A stretch of DNA of 59,918 nt from Planctomycetia bacterium (GCA_005772955.1 SXID01000197.1:1-59918), one strand, 5' to 3'. Positions 1 to 9,184 are shown, counted from the first letter of the stretch. The notes: generated by a model not told the origin, from the letters alone. Numbers and translations are program-made.

Positions 1-366
1 GCCGCTCTCAAGGACATGATCGTTTACGTCTACACCGCCCAGGAGCGCGTGTCCGAGATCCCAGCCGCGTTGGAACGCGTGAACGGGTTGAGCTTCGTGG
101 ACGTTCAGCGGTCGTTGTCGGTCATGCAGTCGCGAGCCGAGGAGATGGCCAAAGACCGCATGGGCGCAGCACAGTCTAACCGAATGATGAGCCTCACGGA
201 CTATATCGCTGCTGGAACTGGGGCCGTAAGCGGAGGCGCGACGGGAAGGCAGAAGACCAGAAGCGATGGTGCCTCTGGTCTTCTGCCTTTACTCGCAACT
301 CGCAACTCGTCACTCGCAACTCCTCACTCGCAACTCCTCACTCATCATCCTTCTTGTCGAACTTGA
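1..366 (+). CDS. 3' end of an unidentified gene, tail encoded by repeats
   Basis: The reading frame is open from base 1 (AALKDM...) to a TGA at 364-366, so the gene begins outside the window. About the first 75 residues look like ordinary coding sequence, with helix-forming stretches such as EIPAALERVNGLSF and SRAEEMAKDRMGA. I do not recognise a family. From about base 240 the frame runs through a hairpin (246-289) and a heptamer array (292-347), producing a low-complexity tail rich in Ser, Leu, Thr and His. The end overlaps the 3' end of the convergent thioredoxin-like gene by 29 bp. The original stop was probably lost or displaced by the repeat; this is inference. Confidence 0.45.
   Translation, partial: AALKDMIVYVYTAQERVSEIPAALERVNGLSFVDVQRSLSVMQSRAEEMAKDRMGAAQSNRMMSLTDYIAAGTGAVSGGATGRQKTRSDGASGLLPLLATRNSSLATPHSQLLTHHPSCRT
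246..347. repeat. Hairpin plus 8-unit heptamer array
   Basis: Bases 246-289 form a hairpin with 16-bp perfect arms around a CCAGAAGCG...TGCCTCTGG core. It is followed by eight degenerate 7-bp units at 292-347 (CTCGCAA, CTCGTCA, CTCCTCA, CTCATCA types). The same hairpin core, with a different outer stem, recurs at 9187-9266. The array contains the TGA stop (338-340, minus strand) of the thioredoxin-like gene. The hairpin followed by TTT could also act as a terminator. Confidence 0.8.
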
Positions 367-958
367 TTCGGCACCCGGCGGCGGCGGGTGTCTCGGCGGG
401 CGCCGCAGGTTTGCCCGCGAGCGCGGCCTTCACTGCCTCCTCGACGTATTTCACCTTCGGTTCGCCCGGTTTGTCGTCGAATGCGCCCATGTACATCACC
501 TTGCGGTCCTTCGTCAGCACGAAGCACTCGGGCGTGAACACCGCGCCGTACGCGAGTGCGGTCTTCTGCGACGGGTCGTACAGATAGGTGAAGCCGAACT
601 TCTTCTTCGTGGCGCGTTCTTTCATCGCGGGGAGCGCGTCGGCTTTGCCGGTGTTCACGTTGATTGCGACGAACCCCACCCTGCTCTTCGGCTGATTGCA
701 CTCATTTGCAAACGCGATGAGCCGGTCCTCGTAGACCTCCGCGACGATACAACTATTGCAGGTGAACACCACAACGAGCACGTCCTTGTCCTTCCAGTCT
801 GTGAAGGAATACTTCTTGCCGTCGGTGCCTTCGAGTTTCTCCCACGATGGGGCCGCGTCCCCGATGTTGATCTTCTTGTTGAACTTCCCGGCCCCGACCG
901 GTGACGCGACCAGCACGCCGGCGAACAGCGCAAAGAGGAAGCAGGAGGTGAGTTTCAT
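338..958 (-). CDS. Exported thioredoxin-like (AhpC/TSA-type) protein
   Basis: This 206-aa protein starts with a signal peptide (Lys followed by LTSCFLFALFAGVLVASPVGA, cleavage near residue 23). It then shows a redoxin fold: GDAAPSWEKLEGTDGKKY at residues 33-50, and a CNSC redox motif at 67-70 after the strand LVVVFT. Further on, YDPSQKTALAYGAVFTPECFVL carries the cis-Pro-like segment (TPE) typical of AhpC/TSA and thioredoxin-like proteins. The C-terminus is Ala/Pro-rich and ends in KKDDE. It probably acts as a periplasmic disulfide or peroxide-linked redox protein; partner unknown. An AGAGGA ribosome site precedes the ATG. The stop codon lies inside a heptamer repeat array. Confidence 0.8.
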   Translation of the reverse strand: MKLTSCFLFALFAGVLVASPVGAGKFNKKINIGDAAPSWEKLEGTDGKKYSFTDWKDKDVLVVVFTCNSCIVAEVYEDRLIAFANECNQPKSRVGFVAINVNTGKADALPAMKERATKKKFGFTYLYDPSQKTALAYGAVFTPECFVLTKDRKVMYMGAFDDKPGEPKVKYVEEAVKAALAGKPAAPAETPAAAGCRIKFDKKDDE

Positions 959-1118
959 GGGAAGTCCTCTCGGGGGGTCGCAAAGAGCTTCCGACCAGTC
1001 ACTTTCCGCGAAGGTAACCGGCCCGCTCCCGGCAGGTCACGACACGATCCCAATAGCTCCGCATTCACTTTACGTGCTTCTTCGGTCCAGGTCAGCGTGG
1101 CAGCGAGCCACCTCCAAA

Positions 1119-3452
1119 TTACTTCGGGTCTGGGGCGAACCAGACCTTCAGCCAGTAGTCGCGACTGTACTCGCCGGTCTGTTGGGTGAACGCGGAAGGC
1201 GGCAGTTTGTCGAACGCGTCCCGCATCCGGTCGCGCAGGGTTAGCGCCTTGCCCGGTTCGTTCAGTTGCTTGAACGCGTGGTACATGAGGCTGAGGATGA
1301 TCAACTCCTCGACCGTGTCCTTGTGCCGGTCCAGGAGCTGGTCGGCTTCGGCGAGCAGATCGTTGGGCTTCTTCATCTGCTGGTACGTTTGCAGTACCCG
1401 CAGCGCGGCCTGGAGCCGGAGCCACGCCTCGCGTTCAAGCAACTTGCCGTTGCGCTTCTCTGTGTCATTGCACTCGGTGACAATCCTTCGGAACACGGTC
1501 ACGGCTTCGAGCCGCATCTCCGCGGCACTCGCAGCGGTGACGCTGGGCGCGGCGGCCTTCTGCAGCAGGCACACGCCGAGCAGGAGGCGGGCCAGTTGCG
1601 CCTCCGAGCCGATCGGGTAAAGCTGAAGTTGTGACCGCAGACGCGATTCGGCGTCGGCGAAATTGCCCTGTCGGATCAGGTCGTTCGCCAGTTCGGTGAG
1701 TGCCCGCTCGTGGTACTCGCGTTCGTTGGCATCCACGTTCTGCTGCTTGGCGATCTGCTCGAACAGCGCGCGCCCAACCGGGACCAGTCCGGGGTGCCGC
1801 GAATCCACGAACTGCCGTGCGAGCCGATATCGCGTAGCGGTGGATGTGGGGCCAACGGAGGCCATGACCTCGTTGAAGATCTTCCACACCTCGTCGGTTT
1901 GCTTGGCCGCGAGCAGGGCGTCGGCCAGTTCGATCCACACCGGGCCAACGAACGACTCCGGAATGCCGGGCAACTTCGCCGCTTCTTTCAGGCGGAGCAC
2001 GGCTGTCGCGGGTTCATCCGCTTGCCGGTACATCGCGGCTGCGCGGCGGAGCATTTCGAGTTTGCCGTCGGTCTTCGGTTGGAACACGTCCAGCGCCGCG
2101 AATTCGTCCGCAGCAGCCTTGAACTTCGGCTTCGCGTCTCCGCCGTTCTTCTTGATCGCGACGCCCCAGGCGGCCAGCACGTCGGCGCGTTTCTCGCGGT
2201 CGCGTCCGGTGGCCGACACCGCGGCGTAGGTGTCCGCGACCTTCAGCGCCGGCCCGAACGCGCCGTCCGCGAGGAGCGTGGTCACGGCCAACTCGAACGC
2301 AGTCTGTACTTCGTTGATTGGGACCAGTTCGTTCTTGTAGTCGGCGGCGGTCTTCACGCCCTTCACCGCGTCGGCGAGCAGTTCGGCGGCAAGTTTGTGA
2401 CGGGCCGGGTCCGTGGACCGGAGGTGCAGGTCGGCGAGTTGAACCGCAGACGCGGTCGCTTCCTCGCCGGTGCCCTTCGCGGCCTCCTCGAAGAGTTTGG
2501 TCGCGGCGTCCAGCTCGCGCGCCTTCAGTTTGCAAACCGCGAGGTCGTAGGCCGCGTCCGTGCGGTACTGGGGCGAGATGCCTGGCGCAGTGCGGAGTAC
2601 GTCCAGTTCCTTCGCCGCGCCGACGTAGTCGGCCTCGGCCATGAGGAGACGTGCGAGTAATGCCTTCGCGGGCGCGAGTACGTCAGCGGGCGCGTCCCCG
2701 CCGATCTGCGCGAGCCACTTGCGGGCCTGGTCGTACTCCTTCGTGCGGACGAAAATTTCGCCAAGCCGAAGTCTGGCGCGTGCGAGCGAGGCCGGCGGAG
2801 TCGCTATGCCAGCGGCTGTCAGATACTGCGTGAGAGAAACCTTCGCAAGCGCGAGGTCTGGCGGGTTCTGGCGCAGCGCGAGGTCCGCGATCAGTCGCCG
2901 CGTTTCGCCGCCCTCATCACCGGGCGGGGGAAGTGACAGAACCTGCATCAAAAGTGAAATCTCGGCGGTTGGCGTGTCGGCTGACAGCCCGATTGCGGCG
3001 CGTACCTTCGCCGTGCGGAACGAGAGTTTCGGCACGTCGTTGGGGTCGCGGAGTTGCTTGTCGGTAACCAGTTCAAAGTGCTGACGCGCGAGCGTCCAGT
3101 ACCCACGAGCTTCGTCCGGTTGGCCGGTCACTTCCGCGAGCCGCGAGTACCCGCTGCCGAGGTGGAACCGGGTCCGTGCGGCGTGTTCCGGGTACGCTTC
3201 CACACCGCCGGCGACCTTGTTCAACTGCGATTTCAGTTCGGCCGGGTCCGGCGTCAACTTCTCGTAACTGGTCTTGAGGGTCGCGACATCTCGCGTGAAC
3301 ACCGACGCCGGGTCATTCCGGCCGAGCGGAATCCACCCCTGCCACGCGGACACGAACACGCCGACGCCGAGCAAGAGCGCTGGCAACTGCCACAGGTGGC
3401 GCGTCGGATCGGTGGGATGAGTGGTGGGCAGAGCGGCCGTGTCCGTGGCCAT
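1119..3452 (-). CDS. Membrane-anchored tetratricopeptide-repeat protein
   Basis: The 777-aa protein has a single hydrophobic segment near residues 21-38 (LPALLLGVGVFVSAWQGW) followed by many helix-turn-helix units of TPR type, for example segments ending in YDQARKWLAQIGG and FADAESRLRSQLQLYP. I chose ATG 3452 rather than the upstream 3527 because the added 25 residues look random. TPR arrays scaffold protein complexes; no catalytic motif is visible, so the specific role is unknown. It lies downstream of rsmB on the same strand, 115 bp away, with a G-run hairpin between (3540-3566), so it may be a separate unit. The 160 bp between 959 and 1118 contain nothing I can assign. Confidence 0.7.
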   Translation of the reverse strand: MATDTAALPTTHPTDPTRHLWQLPALLLGVGVFVSAWQGWIPLGRNDPASVFTRDVATLKTSYEKLTPDPAELKSQLNKVAGGVEAYPEHAARTRFHLGSGYSRLAEVTGQPDEARGYWTLARQHFELVTDKQLRDPNDVPKLSFRTAKVRAAIGLSADTPTAEISLLMQVLSLPPPGDEGGETRRLIADLALRQNPPDLALAKVSLTQYLTAAGIATPPASLARARLRLGEIFVRTKEYDQARKWLAQIGGDAPADVLAPAKALLARLLMAEADYVGAAKELDVLRTAPGISPQYRTDAAYDLAVCKLKARELDAATKLFEEAAKGTGEEATASAVQLADLHLRSTDPARHKLAAELLADAVKGVKTAADYKNELVPINEVQTAFELAVTTLLADGAFGPALKVADTYAAVSATGRDREKRADVLAAWGVAIKKNGGDAKPKFKAAADEFAALDVFQPKTDGKLEMLRRAAAMYRQADEPATAVLRLKEAAKLPGIPESFVGPVWIELADALLAAKQTDEVWKIFNEVMASVGPTSTATRYRLARQFVDSRHPGLVPVGRALFEQIAKQQNVDANEREYHERALTELANDLIRQGNFADAESRLRSQLQLYPIGSEAQLARLLLGVCLLQKAAAPSVTAASAAEMRLEAVTVFRRIVTECNDTEKRNGKLLEREAWLRLQAALRVLQTYQQMKKPNDLLAEADQLLDRHKDTVEELIILSLMYHAFKQLNEPGKALTLRDRMRDAFDKLPPSAFTQQTGEYSRDYWLKVWFAPDPK

Positions 3453-3539
3453 AAGCGTGTCCCGGTTTGGGTCGCGAGAATCCGAATTGAGAGTAGAACC
3501 GGCCGAAGCGAAGTGCGTCAAGGGCAACTGCCGGCGGAA

Positions 3540-3566
3540 GCCCCCCCGCAGGGAGGGGGGGCGGTC
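3540..3566. repeat. C-run/G-run hairpin
   Basis: A run of seven C is followed after about 7 bases by a run of seven or more G, forming a short hairpin directly after the rsmB stop. It could be a terminator-like structure or a remnant of the GC-hairpin repeat families seen elsewhere in the window. Confidence 0.5.
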
Positions 3567-3567
3567 T

Positions 3568-5052
3568 TCACGCTTTCCGCAGTCGCGCCCAGTAGCCGCC
3601 GTCGGACGGGCATCCCGGCACGGAGTGGTGTTCCGCTTCCAGCGACATACTCCGCATTCCGCGACACACCGCCTTCACTACGCCTTCATTCTCGTCAGGT
3701 TCGATGCTGCACGTGGAATACACCACTGCTCCGCCCGGCTTCACGCGCTCACTGGCGAGGATGAGCAACCGCGTCTGAAGCCGGATGAGATGTTCGAACT
3801 CGTTCGGCTTCAGACGCCACCGCACCTCAGGTCGACGACCGAGTACGCCCATGTTGCTGCACGGCACATCGACGAGCGCGGCGTCGAAGGGGCCGGGCGG
3901 AAGGTCGCCTTTCTCGTCCAACACGACGGTTTCCACGCCCTTGATGCGGAGCCGCTGACCGAGCGCTGTCACTGTTTCGAGGCGCTTCGGGTCGATGTCG
4001 CCTGCGGTGACACGCCCGCGGTTGTCCATCAGTTCCATCAGGTGCGTCGTCTTGCCGCCGGGGGCGGCGCAGGCATCGAGGACGTGCATCCCCGGTTGCA
4101 CGCCGAGCGCGGACGCGACGAGCATCGACGAATGATCCTGCACCGCGAAGTCGCCTTCGGCGTAGCCGGGAAGTTCGCGGATGGGATGGTGTTCCGGGAA
4201 CCGGAGCGACTGCGGATGTTCTCCGGGTTCCGCGTCAATCGTTTGCCCGGCGAGTTGGATGCGGTACGATTCGCGGCTCGCGTGGAGCTTGTTCACGCGA
4301 ACCCACAGCGGCGGTGGCGCGTTGAACCAGAAGCCCAGGCGGGTGCATTCGTCGGGGCCGTAGCGTTCGAGCCAGCGGTTCGCGAGCCACGGCGGGAACG
4401 AGAACGCCGCCGCGAAGTAGCCCGCCGGGTCGGTGATGGGATTGGGGAGGATGGCGCGCGTGAGGCGGCGGTAGCGGCCGAAAGTCAACCCCTCCCCAAC
4501 CCCTCCCCTAAGAAGGGAGGGGCTTTCAGCAGAAGATGCGCGGTTCTGCGCCTCTGTGTTTTGCTTTTCTCCCCCTCCCTTCTTAGGGGAGGGGGTTGGG
4601 GGGAGGGGTTCCCACGCGAACCCGACCGCGTCCGCGCCCGGCTTGTCGGTGAACTCGTCCGTCACCAACTCCGACACGCGGCGCATGATGCTGTTGACGA
4701 ATCCCTTCGCCTTCATCGCGCCGACGTAGGGTGCAAGTTCCACCGTTTCGTTGACGGCCGCGTGCTTGGGTACGTGCGTGAGGAACGTGAGTTGGAACGC
4801 GCCGAGTCGCAGCAAGTCCCACACGCGCGGCTGAACCGCGTGGAGCGGCAGTTGGATGAACGGCTTGAGGATCGCGTCGAGCGTGCCGGCCCGCCTCGTG
4901 ACGCCGAACACCAGTTGCGTAACGAACCGCCGATCCTGCGGTGCAAGGTTCGCGGCGCCGAGCGCACTGTCGATGAGTTCAGCGGCGAAGCCGTCGTGCG
5001 CGCGCGACCGGTGCAAAACGTCGGCCGCGATCTGCCGTGCGGTGATCGTCAT
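3568..5052 (-). CDS. rsmB: 16S rRNA (cytosine-967 C5)-methyltransferase RsmB
   Basis: This 494-aa protein has the RsmB layout: an N-terminal NusB-like RNA-binding domain (about 1-135) and a C-terminal Rossmann methyltransferase domain. Visible motifs are the SAM loop DACAAPGGKTTHL, motif IV VDVPCSNMGVLGRRP, and motif VI YSTCSIEPDENE, which supplies the catalytic cysteine. It methylates 16S rRNA in the cytoplasm. Residues about 149-189 (PTPSPKKGG to RGGVGEG) are not native: they are translated from a 124-bp inverted repeat at the boundary between the two domains. The ATG overlaps the fmt stop by 4 bp (ATGA), indicating translational coupling in a def-fmt-rsmB operon. Confidence 0.92.
   Translation of the reverse strand: MTITARQIAADVLHRSRAHDGFAAELIDSALGAANLAPQDRRFVTQLVFGVTRRAGTLDAILKPFIQLPLHAVQPRVWDLLRLGAFQLTFLTHVPKHAAVNETVELAPYVGAMKAKGFVNSIMRRVSELVTDEFTDKPGADAVGFAWEPLPPTPSPKKGGGEKQNTEAQNRASSAESPSLLRGGVGEGLTFGRYRRLTRAILPNPITDPAGYFAAAFSFPPWLANRWLERYGPDECTRLGFWFNAPPPLWVRVNKLHASRESYRIQLAGQTIDAEPGEHPQSLRFPEHHPIRELPGYAEGDFAVQDHSSMLVASALGVQPGMHVLDACAAPGGKTTHLMELMDNRGRVTAGDIDPKRLETVTALGQRLRIKGVETVVLDEKGDLPPGPFDAALVDVPCSNMGVLGRRPEVRWRLKPNEFEHLIRLQTRLLILASERVKPGGAVVYSTCSIEPDENEGVVKAVCRGMRSMSLEAEHHSVPGCPSDGGYWARLRKA
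4487..4610. repeat. 124-bp inverted repeat inserted in frame in rsmB
   Basis: The left arm (4487-4522) begins AACCCCTCCCCAACCCCTCC and the right arm (4572-4610) is nearly its reverse complement, with about 50 bp of loop. The frame is kept open through the whole element. Related C/T-rich versus G/A-rich arms occur in gaps at 26059-26180 and 37300-37412, which makes this a dispersed family. Confidence 0.9.
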
Positions 5053-6044
5053 GCGAGCACTTCCGGCCCGAACCGCATGCCTTCAACGATGGGGTAGCCG
5101 CGCAAGAATTCCTCCGCCGTCATCTTCTTCTTTCCCGCGGGTTGCAGTTCGAGGATTTCGATGATGTCATGAAGCGTCGCCGGCCCGCACCGCACCCCAA
5201 TACCGCCACCGACCAAATCAAGTAACTCTCCGACTTCGTCTTCCAAGGCACGAGCCGCGGGATGAAACCCACCGGCTTTGCTCATGATCACGCGCATCGG
5301 TTCCTTGCCGGGGCGGTGTAGGAACGTGTACGCGGTCGGCCACGGTTGCATCGCGCGCACGAATCGCGCAATGTAATCCGCTGGGCGAGTCCAGTCGATC
5401 AACCCGAATTCCTTCTTGATCTTCGGAGCCTTCGTCACGCGCGCCGGGTCTTGCTTCACGCCTTCGACCGCACCGCCAGCCGCGTACTTGCGCGCGGCTT
5501 CGACCGCCATTCGCGCGCCGAGCGTCGAAAGGCGCGCTTCGAGGCTACCCGTCGTGTCACCGGGGAGGATGTCGAGCGCTTCTTGAAGGATCATGTCGCC
5601 CGAGTCGAGACCGGGCGTCACCTTGATGATGGTCACGCCGGTTTGCGCTTCGCCACCGAGAATGGCATACGCAACCGGGGCCGCGCCGCGGTACTTCGGT
5701 AGCAGTGAGGCGTGGACGTTGATCGTGCCACGCGTCGGAACCGTCAGCACCTCACGCGAGAGAATCTGCCCGTAGGCCGCGACGACGAGTAGGTCGGGCT
5801 GCATCGCGCGGAGTTGTTCCAGGCCTTCCGGTGTGTTGATGCTCTCGGGTTGGGCTACGCGGCAAGCCGTGGAGTGGGCGATGTTCGCCATGCCCTTGCC
5901 GGTTTGGCGCGTGCTGCCGCGCTTGCTACCGGTGTCGCGCTCCGGTTGTGTGACAAGCCCGACCACGTCAGTGCCAAACGCACCGATGAGCGCCTCGAAG
6001 GTCGGCTCCGCGAACGTCCCCGTTCCCATCATCGCTATTCGCAT
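5049..6044 (-). CDS. fmt: Methionyl-tRNA formyltransferase
   Basis: The 331-aa protein formylates initiator Met-tRNA using 10-formyl-tetrahydrofolate. It shows the Rossmann start MRIAMMGTGTFAEPTFEAL, the loop NVHASLLPKYRGAAP with the catalytic Asn and His, and TPGLDSGDM with the catalytic Asp. The C-terminal beta-barrel tRNA-binding domain is present, ending near the usual family length of about 310-320. The ATG at 6044 was chosen because the frame upstream belongs to no known domain. It follows def by 11 bp and overlaps rsmB by 4 bp. Confidence 0.95.
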   Translation of the reverse strand: MRIAMMGTGTFAEPTFEALIGAFGTDVVGLVTQPERDTGSKRGSTRQTGKGMANIAHSTACRVAQPESINTPEGLEQLRAMQPDLLVVAAYGQILSREVLTVPTRGTINVHASLLPKYRGAAPVAYAILGGEAQTGVTIIKVTPGLDSGDMILQEALDILPGDTTGSLEARLSTLGARMAVEAARKYAAGGAVEGVKQDPARVTKAPKIKKEFGLIDWTRPADYIARFVRAMQPWPTAYTFLHRPGKEPMRVIMSKAGGFHPAARALEDEVGELLDLVGGGIGVRCGPATLHDIIEILELQPAGKKKMTAEEFLRGYPIVEGMRFGPEVLA

Positions 6045-6055
6045 GCAGCACTCCG

Positions 6056-6610
6056 TCACATCTTCGGTTCCAGGTCCGGCGGCAGGTCGCCCTTCTTCTT
6101 GGCCTTCTCGAAGTCCGCGACGAATTTTTCGAGATCGCGCTGGCTGCGAGACAGGCCGAGCGTACCCATCTTGTCGATGAACAACGTGCCCTGAAGGTGA
6201 TCGATCTCGTGCTGCCACACGCGGGCCGCGAGGTCGTGGCACGTCATCTCGAACTTCTCGCCCTTCAGGTTGTACGCCTGCGCCACCACGGTTTTCGCGC
6301 GACGAACGTTCTGATACAGACCGGGGAAGCTCAGGCACCCTTCGCGGTCGCTCACGGTACCGCCGCGTGACTCGATGATCACCGGGTTGATCGCGACCAC
6401 TTCCTGGTCGGGCCGGTCCGCTTCGCCTACGAAGTTCATCACGATCATCTGATAGTCGAGCGTGACCTGCGGCGCCGCAAGGCCCAGTCCTTCGGTCTTG
6501 TACATCAGTTCCAGCATCTCGGCGGCGGCCTTCTGCACGTCCGCGTCGATGGCGGTCACGGGTCGCGCCTTCGCACGGAGCGCCGGGTGCGGGTATTTCA
6601 CGATCTTCAT
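6056..6610 (-). CDS. def: Peptide deformylase
   Basis: The 184-aa protein removes the N-formyl group from nascent chains. All three metal-site motifs are present: GLGLAAPQ, EGCLSFPG with the metal Cys, and QHEIDHLQG with the two metal His and catalytic Glu. The start MKIVKYPHPALR is typical of the family; an upstream ATG at 6667 would add 19 unlikely residues. It is the first gene of the def-fmt-rsmB operon, a conserved functional pairing of formylation and deformylation. Confidence 0.96.
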   Translation of the reverse strand: MKIVKYPHPALRAKARPVTAIDADVQKAAAEMLELMYKTEGLGLAAPQVTLDYQMIVMNFVGEADRPDQEVVAINPVIIESRGGTVSDREGCLSFPGLYQNVRRAKTVVAQAYNLKGEKFEMTCHDLAARVWQHEIDHLQGTLFIDKMGTLGLSRSQRDLEKFVADFEKAKKKGDLPPDLEPKM

Positions 6611-6650
6611 TGCGAGCCTGTCTACGCCTCGGTGTGGGAATGGTAGGTCG

Positions 6651-6679
6651 ATTATAGCAGACTCCACCTTGAAGCAATC
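6651..6679 (-). promoter_or_regulatory. Putative promoter of def-fmt-rsmB
   Basis: Read on the minus strand, a perfect TATAAT (6651-6656) lies about 40 bp upstream of the def ATG. The -35 region 17 bp further up (GATTGC) is poor, so the assignment rests on the -10 box and position. Confidence 0.45.
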
Positions 6680-6796
6680 CGTTTAGCCGCGACCCGTAGT
6701 CCACGGAGGGGAGCGCGGCGACAGAAAATATGCGTGCGTCACACCACAGTGGGGAGTACAAGTGCGGAAGTTCCCACCTCGAAGGAGTCACTCCGC

Positions 6797-9184
6797 ATGA
6801 CCCGCCTCTCCCTCGCGCTCCTCGCGCTAGTCAGCCTCGCGAGCGCCGCACGCGCCGCGGACGTTCCCGTTGTCGGTGATGTCGAAGGACAACCGCTCGC
6901 CGCGAACGCGGGCCGCATCGTGAAGGCGCTCGACTTCCTCGGCACGCCGCTCCCTGAAGACATCGGCAAGGCGCTAGCAAAGGCGATTGAAGACAAGGAT
7001 GCGAAGAAGGTTCAGGAGGTTCTCGACAAACACGTACTGTTCGCGATTACGATCAACCCGGAAGCACGCATCAAGGTCGCGAAAGGGCCGGGCAGCACGT
7101 CGCTTCAGCAAGCGGGTTGGACGCCGGTACTCGTAAAAGTGATGAACGACAGCACCGTGAAGAAGCAACTCAAGATCATGAGTCCGCAGGCCGGCGACCG
7201 GTTCAGCGGGCGCGGCGACAAGAACCCGAAGGACGATCCCAAGATCGCGGAACGGTTCCTCGGCGTCGAAGTGTTCACCGCACCGCCGCTGACCGACACG
7301 CTCAGCGGGCTTAAGGTCGAATACGCCATCGCCCTCATCTACTCCAACGAGAGCGGCAAACGCGAGGCGACGATCGGCTTCGACATCGGGCAAGGCAATC
7401 AGGACTTGGGATTCCGCGGGGAAACGCCCGTGCTGTTCGAGGTGAAGCCCGCCGTGCCCGTGAAGGTGAAGATCACCGACTTCGACGGCAAGCCCACAAC
7501 CGGCCGGTTCCTGATCACCGACGCGAGCGGTCACGTGTACCCACCGCAAGCCAAGAGGCTCGCCCCGGACCTATTCTTCCAAAAGCAAATCTACCGACAC
7601 GACGACGGAGTGATTCTCCTGCCGCCGGGTAAGTTCACCGTGCAGTACGGGCGCGGGCCGGAGTACTCGCTGAAGACGGCGGAACTCGTCGTACCCTCGG
7701 TCAACGCGCGATCGCCGCAGTTCAGCGCGAAGCTCGACCGGTGGGTGAACCCGGCCGACTACGGGTTCTTCAGTGGCGACCACCACATCCACGCGGCCGG
7801 TTGCGCGCACTACACGAACCCCACCGAGGGCGTACTGCCCGAACACATGTTCCTGCACGTGAAGGGCGAAGGGCTAAACGTCGGCTCGTGCCTCACCTGG
7901 GGGCCGTGCTACGACTACCAGCGCAAGTTCTTTGAAGCGAAGCCGTGGCAAAAGAGCGAGCCGTTCACGGTTCTCAAGTACGACGTGGAAGTGTCTGGCT
8001 TCGGCTCACAGGCGCTCGGGCACGTGTGCCTGCTGAACTTGCGCGACCAGACGTATCCCGGTTCCGACGGGACTAAGCTCAAGGGCTGGCCGACGTGGAC
8101 GACACCCTTGATGAAGTGGGGCAAGGATCAGGGCGCGGTGACCGGCTACGCGCACTCCGCGAACGGCCTCGGCGTGAACCCCCAAGCGGCGCCGAAGCGG
8201 TTACTCGCGGCGCTCGACGCGAACAAGGACGGCATCATCAGCAAGGACGAAGCGAAGAACGGCTGGTGGCCGCTGCCGGAACCGTTCGCAACCATCGACG
8301 CGAACAATGATGGCGACATCAGTCCGGCGGAACTGGAGAAGAGTGTCGCGCGGGTTCTCGACCGGCTTCCGAACCTGAACATCCCGAACATGGACGGCAT
8401 CGGCGCGCAGGAAATCTGCGTGACCACCGCGATGGGCGTGTGTGACTTCATCAGCGCCATGGACACCGCGCGGGTGCTCGAATGGAACTGCTGGTACCAC
8501 ATCATGAACTGCGGCTTCCCGCTCAAGGCGAGCGGAGAAACCGACTTCCCGTGCATCAGCGGCAGCCGCGTCGGGCAGGGGCGTGTGTACGTGCAACTCG
8601 GTAAGAAGACCGACATGGTCGATTACGGCGCGTGGTGTCGCGGGATCGCGCAAGGGCGCTCTTACGTCTCCGACGGCTACGCACACGCGCTCGAATTCGG
8701 CGTGAACGGCACCGCACCCGGCTACGGCGACGTGAAACTCGACAAAGCCGGCACGGTGAAAGTATCCGCGAAGGTCGCGTTCGCGCGTGACGTGTCGCTC
8801 GGCACCGCGCCCGGCGCGCAGGTGCCCGTCGGCAACGTCCGCAAAGTGGAACTCGTGGTGAATGGGAAGGTGGTCGCGTCGAAGGATGTCGCGGCCGACG
8901 ACAAGACGCACGACGTCGCGTTCGACGTGAACATCGACAAGAGTTCGTGGGTCGCGATCCGTCACTTCCCGCAGATGCACACGAACCCGGTGAACGTGAT
9001 CATCGCGAACAAGCCGATCCGCCCGAGTCGCGAGAGCGCGAAGTGGTGCATCGGCGTGATCGAGCAACTGTGGAAGGTTCGCGGACCGGGGATCAAGGCC
9101 GAAGAACGCGACGAGGCCGAGAAGACGTTCAAGAAGGCGATCGAGATGTACAAGAAGATCGCTTCCGAAGCCAGTGACGAGTAA
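6797..9184 (+). CDS. Exported PHP/CehA-type metallohydrolase-like protein with EF-hands
   Basis: The 795-aa protein starts with a signal peptide (TRLSLALLALVSLASAARA) after a GAAGGAG ribosome site. A middle region has the metal-binding pattern GDHHIHAAGCAHYTNP near residue 328, as in CehA/McbA-type PHP hydrolases, with later histidines such as TGYAHSANGLG. Two EF-hand-like calcium loops sit inside the domain near residues 471-515 (DANKDGIISKDE and DANNDGDISPAE). The C-terminal part is beta-rich, then helical to the end. The substrate is unknown. The stop codon is the first triplet of a heptamer array that leads into a long hairpin. Confidence 0.7.
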   Translation: MTRLSLALLALVSLASAARAADVPVVGDVEGQPLAANAGRIVKALDFLGTPLPEDIGKALAKAIEDKDAKKVQEVLDKHVLFAITINPEARIKVAKGPGSTSLQQAGWTPVLVKVMNDSTVKKQLKIMSPQAGDRFSGRGDKNPKDDPKIAERFLGVEVFTAPPLTDTLSGLKVEYAIALIYSNESGKREATIGFDIGQGNQDLGFRGETPVLFEVKPAVPVKVKITDFDGKPTTGRFLITDASGHVYPPQAKRLAPDLFFQKQIYRHDDGVILLPPGKFTVQYGRGPEYSLKTAELVVPSVNARSPQFSAKLDRWVNPADYGFFSGDHHIHAAGCAHYTNPTEGVLPEHMFLHVKGEGLNVGSCLTWGPCYDYQRKFFEAKPWQKSEPFTVLKYDVEVSGFGSQALGHVCLLNLRDQTYPGSDGTKLKGWPTWTTPLMKWGKDQGAVTGYAHSANGLGVNPQAAPKRLLAALDANKDGIISKDEAKNGWWPLPEPFATIDANNDGDISPAELEKSVARVLDRLPNLNIPNMDGIGAQEICVTTAMGVCDFISAMDTARVLEWNCWYHIMNCGFPLKASGETDFPCISGSRVGQGRVYVQLGKKTDMVDYGAWCRGIAQGRSYVSDGYAHALEFGVNGTAPGYGDVKLDKAGTVKVSAKVAFARDVSLGTAPGAQVPVGNVRKVELVVNGKVVASKDVAADDKTHDVAFDVNIDKSSWVAIRHFPQMHTNPVNVIIANKPIRPSRESAKWCIGVIEQLWKVRGPGIKAEERDEAEKTFKKAIEMYKKIASEASDE

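Noticed and set aside
1710-2660. Long plus-strand frame opposite the TPR gene (316 codons)
   Set aside because: It is the antisense shadow of a high-GC gene; composition is Arg/Gly/His-rich with no domain pattern.
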